A program made the position numbers and the translations under genes. A stretch of DNA of 64,000 bases, taken from Amycolatopsis rubida. GTDB lineage: Bacteria; Actinomycetota; Actinomycetes; Mycobacteriales; Pseudonocardiaceae. The notes under the pieces are model-generated. The model ran no database searches. It saw only the letters and a program-made list of their open reading frames with translations, and was not told where the DNA came from. How positions within the stretch are numbered: the first letter of the stretch is position 1; each line of letters starts with the position of its first letter. Location: positions 496,001-560,000 of the forward strand of contig NZ_FOWC01000002.1 of the NCBI RefSeq assembly GCF_900115345.1, given 5' to 3'. Positions 46,661-56,336 of the stretch are shown piece by piece.

Positions 46661-47995
46661 TCAGGAGGGCAGCCGGGCCGTGGCGGGTTTCCGGAGCAAG
46701 TTTCCGTAGGCAGCGGCGAACAAGGCGGAAAGCAACGCGGCCACCGCCGCCACCGCGAAACTCCATCCCGGGCCGCCCGCCGGCAGCACCACCGCGCCGA
46801 CCGCGCCGGCGAGGCTGCTGCCCACCACCCGGACCAGCGCGTTGATCCCGCCTGCCGCGGCCGTCTTCGCGGGCTCGACGTGCTCGACCGCCATCGTCCC
46901 CAAGGCGGCGTAACCGAGCCCGATGCCCAGCCCCAGCACCGCCGCGACGGCATAGAGCCCAAGCCCGTCCCCCGGCAGCGTCGTCAGCCACAACGCGGCC
47001 ACCAGCACCACCGCCGAACCGCCCGCGACCAGTGCGGGCGCGCTGAACCGGCGCATCAACGCACCGGCCAGCACCGAAACCACCAGCATCAAGACCGTCG
47101 TCGGCAGGAGATAAAGCCCCACCTGCAACACCGACGCGCCGAGCACACCCTGCGCGTACGCGGAAAGCGTCATGATCGTGGCGAACAACGCGAAGCCGAG
47201 CAGGAACGACGCCACCGTCGCGCCGATCGTTTTTCGGTGCAGCAGCATCGGAATCTCAATCAACGGCGTCTTCGTGCGCCGCGCCGTCGCGATCCACACC
47301 GCCGCCAGCACCACGGCCGCGACCAGGAGCCCGACAGTCGCCCAGCCCCATTCGGCGCCCTTGCTGATCGCCAGCAGCAGGCAGATCAGCCACCCCGACA
47401 CCAGCACCGCGCCCAGCAGATCCGGCGAACCGCTCCGGACCTCGGCCGTCCGGTCCTCCCGGACCGCGGCGACCAGTGCGAACGCCACCACGCCGAGCGC
47501 CGCCAGCACCCAGAAGACCAGCTGGTGATCGCCGCCGGCGAGCCCGGCGAGAATCATCCCGCCGCCGCTGCCCGCGCCGATCGTCGCGCTCAGCACGCCG
47601 ATCGCGGTCGGCAGCGAGCGCGCCGGCAGAACGTTCCTGACCTGGCCGATCGCCAGCGGCAGCACCGGCGCGGCCGCCCCTTGCAGGATCCGGCCGACGA
47701 CCAGCAGCGGCAGCGAATCCGCCACCGCCCCCAGCACCGATCCTCCGACCAGCGACGCGAGCACGACCAGCGACATCGTGCGCCTGCCGTAGAGATCGCC
47801 CAGCTGCGCGACCAGCGGAATCGCGACCGCGCCCGCCAGCAGCCCGGCGGTCAGCGCCCACGACACCGAACTCAGCGGCACCCCCAGCTTGAGCTGCAGC
47901 CGCGGCAGCAACGGCACCACCACGGTCATCTGCAAAGTCCCGACCGCCACCGCGAACGCCAGCGCGGCGACCGTCCCCCAGTAGTTTTTATACAT
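46661..47995 (-). CDS. MFS drug-efflux transporter
   Basis: A 444-residue major facilitator with 12 to 14 hydrophobic spans. Signature pieces are TVVVPLLPRLQLKLG near TM1, QLGDLYGRRTMSLVVLAS in the 2-3 loop (motif A) and GGRILQGAAAPVLPLAIGQV-like VVGRILQGAA (motif B), as in EmrB/QacA-type drug:H+ antiporters. The ATG at 47995 lies exactly in the middle of a 20-bp operator palindrome. Divergent from a TetR regulator. Confidence 0.9.
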   Translation of the reverse strand: MYKNYWGTVAALAFAVAVGTLQMTVVVPLLPRLQLKLGVPLSSVSWALTAGLLAGAVAIPLVAQLGDLYGRRTMSLVVLASLVGGSVLGAVADSLPLLVVGRILQGAAAPVLPLAIGQVRNVLPARSLPTAIGVLSATIGAGSGGGMILAGLAGGDHQLVFWVLAALGVVAFALVAAVREDRTAEVRSGSPDLLGAVLVSGWLICLLLAISKGAEWGWATVGLLVAAVVLAAVWIATARRTKTPLIEIPMLLHRKTIGATVASFLLGFALFATIMTLSAYAQGVLGASVLQVGLYLLPTTVLMLVVSVLAGALMRRFSAPALVAGGSAVVLVAALWLTTLPGDGLGLYAVAAVLGLGIGLGYAALGTMAVEHVEPAKTAAAGGINALVRVVGSSLAGAVGAVVLPAGGPGWSFAVAAVAALLSALFAAAYGNLLRKPATARLPS

Positions 47996-48004
47996 GTATA
48001 AAAA
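47985..48004. promoter_or_regulatory. Perfect 20-bp TetR operator over the MFS start codon
   Basis: TTTTTATACATGTATAAAAA is a perfect palindrome. Its centre contains the ATG of the MFS gene (47995-47993), and it also holds TATA-like -10 elements for both directions. The tetR ATG is 13 nt beyond its right end. It is the AT-richest spot in the host part and the likely site of the adjacent TetR protein. Confidence 0.75.
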
Positions 48005-48017
48005 GTAGCATGGCGGC

Positions 48018-48662
48018 ATGCCAGCGCGCACCGGCCGACCGCCGAAGATCTCCAAGGCCGATATCGTGGCCGCAGCTCACCGGGTCATCGACTCCGACGG
48101 CGTCGACGCGTTGACCATGCGCCGCCTCGCCCGGGAGGTCGGCAGCACGGCGATGGCGCTGTATCACCACGTGCGCGACAAAGAGGGCCTGCTTCTTCTG
48201 CTGCTTGACGACTACGCGCGCCGCGAAATGCCTCGGCCGGAGAACCTCCCCGAGGAACCGGCGGAGCGGATCGTGGCTGTCGCGAGCGCGATGCGGGACG
48301 GGCTGGCGAACTGCCCGTGGATCGTGGAGGTACTGCGCTCTGACGACCTGCTGTCGGTCGGAGGGCTGTGGTACCCGGAGAAAATCGTTGCGGCGGCGGG
48401 AAAAGCCGGGCTGCCGATCGAGGCGGCGGTGGAGGTCTACCGAGCGGTGTGGCACTACACGCTCGGCGAGATCAGCTCACGCGCGGCCGCCGCGCGACGA
48501 CGCGATCAGGGCGGCGACACTTACCGTCAGCGAGTTTTCGCGGAACTGGACGCGACGGAATTCCCGACGCTCGCCCAGGTCGGGCCGCGCTGGGAAACCC
48601 TTACCGCACAAGCCGACTACGAACGGGGCGTGCGCGCACTCGTCACCGGATTGCTGCCGTGA
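48018..48662 (+). CDS. TetR-family transcriptional regulator
   Basis: A 214-residue repressor of the TetR class with the typical RTGRPPKISKADIVAAAHRV opening, HTH VDALTMRRLAREVGSTAMAL and YHHVRDKEGLLLLLLDDY. The C-terminal TetR_C-like domain is helical (LRSDDLLSVGGLWYPEKIV, YRAVWHYTLGEISSRAAAA). It is divergent from the MFS exporter and probably releases its operator upon drug binding. Its stop codon is inside the palindromic element at 48659. Confidence 0.92.
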   Translation: MPARTGRPPKISKADIVAAAHRVIDSDGVDALTMRRLAREVGSTAMALYHHVRDKEGLLLLLLDDYARREMPRPENLPEEPAERIVAVASAMRDGLANCPWIVEVLRSDDLLSVGGLWYPEKIVAAAGKAGLPIEAAVEVYRAVWHYTLGEISSRAAAARRRDQGGDTYRQRVFAELDATEFPTLAQVGPRWETLTAQADYERGVRALVTGLLP

Positions 48663-48705
48663 GGGGAACCCTGTGGGAATCAGATTCCCACAGGGTTCCC
48701 CTCAC
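48659..48705. terminator. Palindromic element, family A (perfect 23-bp arms)
   Basis: Arms 48659-48681 and 48683-48705 are perfectly complementary with one unpaired base. The core is GGGAATC-GATTCCC as in the copies at 30841 and 46566; outer sequence is GTGAGGGGAACCC. It contains the tetR stop and ends 11 nt before the cysM stop of the convergent gene, so it should terminate both. Confidence 0.8.
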
Positions 48706-48715
48706 GGACGTTCGG

Positions 48716-49949
<1,234 letters not shown>

Positions 49950-50017
49950 GGTCTTCTACCTCCGGGTGGGTTCCTACACGCTGACGCATCGGACGCCGCG
50001 CTTTATTCCGCGGGAGT

Positions 50018-50425
50018 TCAGTCGAGGATCTCGACCGGCTCCTCGGTGATCTCGGCGTCCACGATCCGGTACGAGCGGAACTCGTGCGAATCGGGCTCTC
50101 TTGTCGAGACGAGCACGTAGTGCGCGTCGGGTTCGGCGGCGATGTTCGCGTCGGTGCGCGAGGGATAGGCCTCGGTCGCGGTGTGCGAGTGGTAGATGAC
50201 CACCGGGACCTCGTCGTTCGCGTCCATCTCGCGGTACAGCTTGAGCAGGTCGCCCGAGTCGAACTCGTAGAACGTCGGCGAGCGCGCCGCGTTCAGCATC
50301 GAGATGAACCGCTCGGGGCGGTCCGAGCCGGCAGGACCGGCCACCACCCCGCACGCTTCGTCGGGGTGGTCACGGCGGGCGTGGGCGACGATCTCGTCGA
50401 CGAGTTCACGGCGGATCCGGAGCAC
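50018..50425 (-). CDS. mec: Mec-type JAMM metallopeptidase (Mov34/MPN/PAD-1)
   Basis: A 135-residue zinc protease. The JAMM motif is complete: Glu in HPDEACGVVAGPA, then YHSHTATEAYPSRTD (HxH-x7-S-x2-D). In M. tuberculosis Mec+ (Rv1334) cleaves cysteine from the CysO-cysteine adduct made by CysM. GTG start at 50425. 68 nt separate it from cysO. Confidence 0.92.
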   Translation of the reverse strand: MLRIRRELVDEIVAHARRDHPDEACGVVAGPAGSDRPERFISMLNAARSPTFYEFDSGDLLKLYREMDANDEVPVVIYHSHTATEAYPSRTDANIAAEPDAHYVLVSTREPDSHEFRSYRIVDAEITEEPVEILD

Positions 50426-50506
50426 ACGGACATCTTAGTTCGTGGACCGAACGAGTCCACACTGTGAGAGCTACCGCTCAACCCCAGGTCAGGGCACAAT
50501 TGGCGG

Positions 50507-50878
50507 ATGCCGGTGTCCTCGAAGATCCGCGAACGCTGCCGTGGCCTGCTGGCCGAAGGGGACGTCGTCCAGTACGTGTTCCCCGCCACATCGCTGATGG
50601 TGACGATGATGGCCGCGCACCGGAACTTCCTCGTCGTAGTCACCGACCGGCACGTGACGGTGCTCACCTGCAGCACTTTCCGCCGGTGGAAGCCGGTTTC
50701 GGTGTGGGCGCAGCTGTCGCACTCGACCGAACTGGGCCCGGTGGACCTGCATCCCTCGCTCGGGCCGACGGTGTCGTTCGGCGACCTGGTGCTGGAGATC
50801 GAGGACGAGTACGTGGCCGCCGTGCGCGCCGCCGACCTCGAACGGAGCGAGGACGCCCTCCCTAAGGACCCGTTCTGA
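50507..50878 (+). CDS. Hypothetical protein with PH-like fold (123 aa)
   Basis: A plus-strand gene between minus-strand operons. MPVSSKIRERCRGLLAEGDV then VVQYVFPATSLMVTMMAAHR, NFLVVVTDRHVTVLTCSTFR, VSFGDLVLEIEDEYVAAVRA. Strands followed by a C-terminal helix resemble bacterial PH/GRAM-type domains of unknown role. A -10-like CACAAT lies 6 nt before the ATG. Its end overlaps the convergent peptidase gene by 17 nt. Confidence 0.7.
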   Translation: MPVSSKIRERCRGLLAEGDVVQYVFPATSLMVTMMAAHRNFLVVVTDRHVTVLTCSTFRRWKPVSVWAQLSHSTELGPVDLHPSLGPTVSFGDLVLEIEDEYVAAVRAADLERSEDALPKDPF

Positions 50879-51923
50879 TCGTCGGCGCCTCCGGCCATAC
50901 ATCCCGATAAGCCGGGATGCCAGCCACTGAAGTCGCCGACAGCAGCCCGTGCACCATCGCCCGCGCGAACACCCGCGCCGCCGCCGCGCACAACGCGTCC
51001 AGCGCGCCCGCTCGCGCCGCCACCGCGAACGACCCGGGCTCCCCCGGCAGCTGCTGCGCGCCCGTTGCCAGCGCGAACACGGTGTCGCCGTCGAACATCG
51101 AGTGCGCCGGACGCACCGCACGCGCCAACCCGTCCTGCGCGGCGACCGTCAACCGGCGCGCCTCGGCCTTCGTCAGCGCCGCGTCGCAGGCCACCACACC
51201 GATCGTGGTGTTCAGATCGGTCCGCTGCCCTGGCACTTCGCCGGGCCGATCCGGCCAGCGGACGCCGAACTCGCCGTCCACCTCGTGATCGGCGGCATAG
51301 GCCCGGCCAGTCGCGAAATCCACCGCCTGGCCCGCCGCGTTCACCGCGGCGATCGCGCCGACAGTCACGTCGCCGACGACCTCGCTCGCCGTCCCGATGC
51401 CGCCCTTGAGCGAACCGACCACGGCTCCAGCGCCCGCGCCGACGGTGCCCATCGCGACCGCCTCCCCGGCGGCTTCGCAAGCGGCGTAACCGAAATCGGC
51501 GTCCGGGCGGTTGCCCCACGCGCTGCGCGGCAGGTCGAACAGCACCGCCGCGGGCACGATCGGCACCACCTCATACGGCTGCGCGCCAACGGGGAACCCG
51601 AGATTCCGCTCGGACAGCCACCGCAGCACGCCGTCCGCCGCCGCGAGCCCGTACGCGCTTCCGCCGGACAGGCAGACCGCATTCACCTGCTGCACCAGGT
51701 TTTCCGGCTCCAGCAGATTGGTCTCGCGGGTGCCGGGCGCGCCGCCGCGCTGGTCGACCGCGCCGGTCGCGCCGTCCGGCACGAGCACGACGGTGGTTCC
51801 GGAGGCCCAGCCGTCGCCGAGTCGCTGGTGATGGCCTACGAGCACGCCGGGAACGTCGGTGATTTTGCCGCCGGTCAGCCGGTCAGCGCCTGGATCAGCG
51901 TCTCCTGCACCCATGTCAGCCAA
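50862..51923 (-). CDS. P1-family peptidase (DmpA/Rv1333-like)
   Basis: A 353-residue self-processing N-terminal nucleophile-type hydrolase. ITDVPGVLVGHHQRLGDGWA and GTTVVLVPDGATGAVDQRGG open the fold; NAVCLSGGSAYGLAAADGVL and DLNTTIGVVACDAALTK are the family signatures, with cleavage expected before a Thr in NTTIGVV. Counterpart of Rv1333. The substrate is unknown. The start overlaps the DUF2017 gene by 49 nt; the Met at residue 4 is an alternative. Confidence 0.85.
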   Translation of the reverse strand: MADMGAGDADPGADRLTGGKITDVPGVLVGHHQRLGDGWASGTTVVLVPDGATGAVDQRGGAPGTRETNLLEPENLVQQVNAVCLSGGSAYGLAAADGVLRWLSERNLGFPVGAQPYEVVPIVPAAVLFDLPRSAWGNRPDADFGYAACEAAGEAVAMGTVGAGAGAVVGSLKGGIGTASEVVGDVTVGAIAAVNAAGQAVDFATGRAYAADHEVDGEFGVRWPDRPGEVPGQRTDLNTTIGVVACDAALTKAEARRLTVAAQDGLARAVRPAHSMFDGDTVFALATGAQQLPGEPGSFAVAARAGALDALCAAAARVFARAMVHGLLSATSVAGIPAYRDVWPEAPTIRTGP

Positions 51924-52432
51924 TGGTAGACGCCGAGATGGGGGGCGCGGGGGTCGTCGTCCGGCAGCTCGTCGGGCATGTCCTCGGTGACGTCGAGCGC
52001 CGTGCCGAGCGCCAGCCGGACGTCGTTCAGCGCGCCGAGCCAGGCGTCGGCCTGCTCGAAGGTCAGCTTCACCGAGCCGCCGTCGCGCGGGAGCGTGTCG
52101 AGCACGATCTTCGCGACGCCGACCTTCTTCTCCAGCAGCTCCGGCTCGTGCAGCGAGCGCATCGCGGCCGCCGAATCGAGGTCCTCGCGGCTCGGGTTGT
52201 CCGGGTCGAGCCGGTGGAAGTCCGGCAGCAGCCGCGACAGCACCGGGTCGTCCGGCGATTCGGCGGGCCCGGTGCGGATCCCGGTCAGCTCGGCCAGTTC
52301 GTCCTGCGGGGCCTCCTCGGCCCGGGCGGTGAGCATGTCCTCCAGCTGCCCGACCAGCCCGCGCAGCACCGCCGCTTCCTGCTGTTCGAACCCGGCGAGG
52401 ATGGCGTCCCCCTTGCGCCGCCAGGCCTTCAC
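51875..52432 (-). CDS. DUF2017 domain protein (Rv1332-like)
   Basis: A 185-residue protein from a GTG at 52432 (GTGA overlap with clpS). [59 protein letters not shown] and [17 protein letters not shown] are the conserved DUF2017 segments. It is always encoded next to clpS in actinobacteria; its function is not established but a link to ClpS or Clp proteolysis is suggested by this. Confidence 0.88.
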   Translation of the reverse strand: MKAWRRKGDAILAGFEQQEAAVLRGLVGQLEDMLTARAEEAPQDELAELTGIRTGPAESPDDPVLSRLLPDFHRLDPDNPSREDLDSAAAMRSLHEPELLEKKVGVAKIVLDTLPRDGGSVKLTFEQADAWLGALNDVRLALGTALDVTEDMPDELPDDDPRAPHLGVYHWLTWVQETLIQALTG

Positions 52433-52728
52433 GAGGGCTGTTCCATGGTCGCCCACAGGCCCGCCGCGTGCAGCTTCGCCACGTCGGTCTCCACTTTCTC
52501 CTTGGAACCGGACGACACGATCGCCCTGCCCTTGTTGTGCACGTCGAGCATCAGCTTCGTGGCGTGGTCCCGGCTGTAGCCGAACAGCTTCTGGAGGACG
52601 TACGTCACGTACGACATCAGGTTGACCGGGTCGTTCCAGACGATCGTCCGCCAGGGCTGGTCGGATTCGGCCAGCTCGGCCCCGAGTGGATCGACCTGCG
52701 TCTGTTCGGATGCGACAGGCGTGGACAT
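52429..52728 (-). CDS. clpS: ATP-dependent Clp protease adaptor ClpS
   Basis: A 99-residue adaptor that delivers N-end-rule substrates to ClpC/ClpA-ClpP. The fold signature is [40 protein letters not shown] and [20 protein letters not shown]. The Asn-Asp-Pro-Val-Asn loop and the hydrophobic pocket residues are present. A Met three codons upstream is an alternative start. First gene of the clpS-DUF2017-peptidase operon. Confidence 0.93.
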   Translation of the reverse strand: MSTPVASEQTQVDPLGAELAESDQPWRTIVWNDPVNLMSYVTYVLQKLFGYSRDHATKLMLDVHNKGRAIVSSGSKEKVETDVAKLHAAGLWATMEQPS

Positions 52729-52802
52729 GCCCACCATGGTGTCACGGGGCCATCCCGGTACGCCGCGCCAGGTCCGTCCATGTGAGTGAATAGGCTGCTC
52801 CC

Positions 52803-54107
52803 ATGGGTTCCCCCGAGCCGGTCACCAGCGCCAGCACGGCGCTGCTCACCGACCACTACGAGCTGACCATGCTGGCGAGCGCGCTCGCGGACGGGACGGC
52901 CGACCGGCCGTGCGTGTTCGAAGTCTTCGCGCGAAGGCTTCCCGACGGCCGCCGCTATGGCGTCGTCGCGGGAACCGCGCGCGTGCTCGACGCGATCGCC
53001 GACTTCCGGTTCACCGACGCCGAACTGGCCATGCTGGAGCAGACCGCGGTCGTCGACCCGGAAACGCTGGCGTGGCTGGCCGACTACGAGTTCCGCGGCG
53101 ACATCGACGGCTACCGCGAAGGCGACCTGTACTTCCCCGGCTCGCCGATCCTGACCGTGACCGGCAGTTTCGCCGAAGCGGTCGTGCTGGAGACGGTGGT
53201 GCTGTCGATCCTCAACCACGACAGCGCGATCGCTTCGGCCGCGGCGCGGATGTCCGGCGCGGCGCACGGCAGGCCGATCATCGAGATGGGCGGACGGCGC
53301 ACCCACGAGTACGCCGCGGTCGCCGCCGCGCGCGCCTCCTACCTGGCCGGATTCGCCACCACGTCGAACCTCGAAGCGGGCCGCCGCTACGGGATCCCGA
53401 CCCGCGGCACCGTCGCGCACGCGTTCATGCTGCTGCACGACAGCGAGGAAGCCGCGTTCCGCGCCCAGGTCAGCAAGATGGGTGCGGACACCACTCTCCT
53501 GGTGGACACCTACGACATCACCGCGGGCATCGAGGCGGCCGTGCGCGTCGCCGGCCCGGAGCTGGGCGCGATCCGGATCGACTCCGGCGACGTCGGCCCG
53601 CTCGCCCGCAAGGCCCGCGACCAGCTTGACTCGCTCGGCGCGAAGGACACCCGGATCGTGGTGTCCGGCGACCTCGACGAGCACGCGATCGCGGCGCTGC
53701 GCGCGGAGCCGGTGGACGCGTACGGCGTCGGCACCTCGGTGGTCACCGGATCCGGCGCGCCGACCGCCGGGATGGTGTACAAGCTGGTCGAGGTCGACGG
53801 CCGTCCGGTCGCGAAACGCAGCGCGCACAAGGAATCCCGCGGCGGGCGCAAGCACGCGCTGCGCCGGCACCGCAGCACCGGCACCGCGGTCGAGGAAGTG
53901 GTCTGGACCGCCGCGAGCGGCCGCCCGGAAGCAGGCGAGAACGATGTCGATCTGCAAATCCCCCTGGTGCGCGGGGGCGTGCCGATGGATGATCTGCCCA
54001 CGCTGGACGACGCGCGTGCCCGCCTGCGGCGCGCGCAGGTGAGCCTGCCCTGGGAAGGCCTCAAGCTCTCGCACGGCGAGCCCGCGATACCGACGACTTT
54101 TCTGTAG
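52803..54107 (+). CDS. pncB: Nicotinate phosphoribosyltransferase
   Basis: A 434-residue enzyme of NAD salvage, converting nicotinate and PRPP to nicotinate mononucleotide. [20 protein letters not shown] is the N-terminal signature; [47 protein letters not shown] and [19 protein letters not shown] line the active site. TAGGCT at 52791-52796 ends 6 nt before the ATG, a leaderless-type arrangement. Followed 10 nt later by pncA, the enzyme that makes its substrate. Confidence 0.95.
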   Translation: MGSPEPVTSASTALLTDHYELTMLASALADGTADRPCVFEVFARRLPDGRRYGVVAGTARVLDAIADFRFTDAELAMLEQTAVVDPETLAWLADYEFRGDIDGYREGDLYFPGSPILTVTGSFAEAVVLETVVLSILNHDSAIASAAARMSGAAHGRPIIEMGGRRTHEYAAVAAARASYLAGFATTSNLEAGRRYGIPTRGTVAHAFMLLHDSEEAAFRAQVSKMGADTTLLVDTYDITAGIEAAVRVAGPELGAIRIDSGDVGPLARKARDQLDSLGAKDTRIVVSGDLDEHAIAALRAEPVDAYGVGTSVVTGSGAPTAGMVYKLVEVDGRPVAKRSAHKESRGGRKHALRRHRSTGTAVEEVVWTAASGRPEAGENDVDLQIPLVRGGVPMDDLPTLDDARARLRRAQVSLPWEGLKLSHGEPAIPTTFL

Positions 54108-54117
54108 GGAGCCGACC

Positions 54118-54693
54118 ATGGGGACCGCGCTGATCGTGGTGGATGTGCAGAACGACTTCTGCGAGGGAGGCTCGCTCGGCCTGCCGGGCGGCGCGGCTGC
54201 CGCGGCGGCCATCTCGCAGCGGATGACCGAGGGCGGCTACACGCACATTGTCGCCACCCGCGACCACCACATCGACCCGGGCGACCACTTCAGCGACACG
54301 CCCGACTTCAACACCAGCTGGCCGCCGCACTGCGTCGCGGGCACGGCGGGCGCGTCGTTCCACTCGGCGCTGGACGTGGTGCCGGTCGAGGCGGTGTTCT
54401 CGAAGGGCGAGTACACCGCCGCGTACTCCGGTTTCGAGGGCAAGTCCGGCGACGGCAAGACGCTCGAGGAATGGCTTCGCGCGCATGAGGTGACCGACGT
54501 CGACGTTGTCGGCATCGCGACGGATTTCTGCGTGCGCGCCACCGCCCTCGACGCCGCAGGCGCCGGGTTCACCGTGCGGGTGCTGCTGGACCTGACCGTG
54601 GGCGGCTCGCAGCCGACCGTGGACGCGACGCTGAAGGACTTCGACGAGGCGGGGGTGCGCTACACCGGCACGCCCGCCCTGCCGCCCTCGTGA
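54118..54693 (+). CDS. pncA: Nicotinamidase/pyrazinamidase
   Basis: A 191-residue amidase that turns nicotinamide into nicotinate, and would also activate pyrazinamide. The catalytic triad is visible: Asp in VVDVQNDFCEGGSL, Lys in AVFSKGEYTAAYSG, Cys in VGIATDFCVRATALDA. The metal site is ATRDHHIDPGDHF with SWPPHCVAGT. Short spacing to pncB implies one operon. The stop codon lies in the palindromic element at 54689. Confidence 0.95.
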   Translation: MGTALIVVDVQNDFCEGGSLGLPGGAAAAAAISQRMTEGGYTHIVATRDHHIDPGDHFSDTPDFNTSWPPHCVAGTAGASFHSALDVVPVEAVFSKGEYTAAYSGFEGKSGDGKTLEEWLRAHEVTDVDVVGIATDFCVRATALDAAGAGFTVRVLLDLTVGGSQPTVDATLKDFDEAGVRYTGTPALPPS

Positions 54694-54817
54694 GTGTTAA
54701 TCCCGGTTCTAACCGTCATCGCCACTCACGACCCCGGGCCAGGCGGCGGACGGCGGGCTCGCAGCGGAGACGTCGTGCGTGGCTATCCCGGGGAGAACCG
54801 GCATAGCCACTCACGAC
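54689..54817. terminator. Pair of palindromic elements, family B, between convergent genes
   Basis: Two long dyads: 54689-54708 with 54711-54730 (imperfect) and 54772-54791 with 54798-54817 (imperfect). Both carry GTGAGTG / CACTCAC ends and CCGG-centred arms, like the perfect copy at 62429. The pncA stop lies in the first and the stop of the convergent secreted-protein gene in the second. Probable terminators for both directions. Confidence 0.7.
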
Positions 54818-55467
54818 TCTGGCGCGCCGCCCCTCCCGTACGGGTTGCACGCCGCCGTGCCCAGGTAAATGTCCCCGCTGGCCGGACCGCCTTGCGGGAA
54901 CAGCTTCACGTGCACCGCGTGCGTGACCAGGCTGCCGTCGGCGGGCTGCGGCGTCACGGTCTCGTTCAGCGTGATCGTCGCCAGCGCCGTGCCCGCCGCG
55001 CCGCCGGGGATCGTGACGCGGTAGTTCGCCGGGATCGAAGACGGCACGGTGAATCCGGAGACCTCGCCGATCGACATCGACCCGGTGCTGCCCGAATCCG
55101 TCGTGGTGGCGCAGCCGACCGAGTACGTGCGGACCTTCAGCTCCGGCCCGCCGTACCGGGTGAGCAGGTCGGATTCGAACCGCTGCCCGCCGGTCCGCAC
55201 GTCCGCGACCGGACCCTTCCGTTCGCAGGTGGTGCCGCCGAAGCCGAACACCGCGACCTCGCCAGCCGCGCCGCCGGGGGTGCGCGCGGAAGCCGGACCG
55301 TCGGCGTCGCAGCGGGCCAGTTCGCCAGTGACGACGTGTTCGTGATCCACCAGCACGTCGAGGCTTCCCGCGGAACCCCAGCCGGTGGAGGTCGGCGGAT
55401 CGGCGTGCGCCACCGCCGGTGCCGTCGCCAGGAAAACCCCGGTGACCAGCAGGATCCGTCCGCGCAT
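54811..55467 (-). CDS. Secreted beta-rich protein
   Basis: A 218-residue protein with a clear signal peptide (MRGRILLVTGVFLATAPAVA, cleavage near AHA-DPP). The mature part is beta-rich with three Cys pairs or so: LDVLVDHEHVVTGELARCDA, GFGGTTCERKGPV, VRTYSVGCATTTDSG, VTHAVHVKLFPQGGPASGDI then YLGTAACNPYG. The last part is like choice-of-anchor P-type secreted proteins. Function unknown. The ATG at 55467 is the only start in front of the signal peptide. Confidence 0.75.
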   Translation of the reverse strand: MRGRILLVTGVFLATAPAVAHADPPTSTGWGSAGSLDVLVDHEHVVTGELARCDADGPASARTPGGAAGEVAVFGFGGTTCERKGPVADVRTGGQRFESDLLTRYGGPELKVRTYSVGCATTTDSGSTGSMSIGEVSGFTVPSSIPANYRVTIPGGAAGTALATITLNETVTPQPADGSLVTHAVHVKLFPQGGPASGDIYLGTAACNPYGRGGAPES

Positions 55468-55654
55468 TCGACCTGTCTCCCTTCGCCCGTGCTTCGACAT
55501 CGGCAGCGCGGCGGGGATCCCAAACGTCGACGGTCGCAGCTCACCCGGACGAGTGGCGGAAGACAGGGGTGGTGAGGAACGCAACTTGTCTCGTTCCACC
55601 GCCTCGCTCGACGATAACCTGCCCGGACGTCCGTTTTCCGTGGTTGGAGGTCCC

Positions 55655-56245
55655 GTGTCGTCACTGTCTCTCCCGGCCCGCCGTCAGGTGCTGGCCGACC
55701 TCGTGCCCGGCACCCTGGCGCGCGACCTGGCGCTGGTCGCCGGCGGCGCCGTGCTCACCGGCGTGGCCGCGCAGCTGGTCATCCCGCTTCCGGGCACGCC
55801 GGTGCCGATGACCGGCCAGACCTTCGCCGCGCTGCTCGTCGGCGCGACGCTCGGCATGCGCCGCGGTGCCGCTTCGATGCTGCTGTACTTGCTCGTCGGC
55901 GCGGCCGGCGTGCCGTGGTTCCAGGGCGGGACGTCCGGGCTGTCCGGAGCCTCGGCGGGTTACATCGTCGGCTTCGTGTTCGCGGGTGCGCTGGTGGGCG
56001 CGCTCGCCCGCCGCGGCGGCGACCGCACCCCGCTGCGCATGGCGGGGACCATGGTGCTCGGCAATGTCGCGATCTACGCGTTCGGCGTGCCGTGGCTGAT
56101 GGCCGCCACCGGATTCGATCTCGCCACCGCTTTCGACAAGGGCGTCACGCCGTTTCTCGTGGGTGACGTGCTGAAGACCGTGGTCGCGGCCGGCGTGCTG
56201 CCGCTCGCGTGGACCGCGGTTTCGCGGTTCCGCAAGGAAGACTGA
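55655..56245 (+). CDS. bioY: Biotin transporter BioY
   Basis: A 196-residue integral membrane protein, the substrate-binding S component of an ECF-type biotin transporter. PLPGTPVPMTGQTFAALLVG, LGMRRGAASMLLYLLVGAAG then VPWFQGGTSGLSGASAGYIV and GFVFAGALVGALARRGG are the BioY family signature. Five to six spans. The GTG at 55655 has GGAGG 6 nt upstream. No energising EcfA/EcfT genes are adjacent. Confidence 0.93.
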   Translation: MSSLSLPARRQVLADLVPGTLARDLALVAGGAVLTGVAAQLVIPLPGTPVPMTGQTFAALLVGATLGMRRGAASMLLYLLVGAAGVPWFQGGTSGLSGASAGYIVGFVFAGALVGALARRGGDRTPLRMAGTMVLGNVAIYAFGVPWLMAATGFDLATAFDKGVTPFLVGDVLKTVVAAGVLPLAWTAVSRFRKED

Positions 56246-56262
56246 GCCGGATTTCCGGGAGC

Positions 56263-56301
56263 TTCGATCCGGCGCGAGGGGTCCGTTCGCGCCGGATCGA
56301 A
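56263..56301 (+). terminator. Terminator after bioY
   Basis: A perfect 15-bp stem (TTCGATCCGGCGCGA at 56263-56277 with 56287-56301) and a 9-nt loop, 17 nt after the bioY stop. It ends 35 nt ahead of the dinG start. Confidence 0.75.
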
Positions 56302-56336
56302 GATCCTGTCGGACCTGGCGGCTATCGTGTCTCGCT

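Noticed and set aside
46880..48001. Plus-strand open frame of 373 codons opposite the MFS gene
   Set aside because: His/Arg/Gln-rich low-complexity translation, antisense to a convincing transporter.
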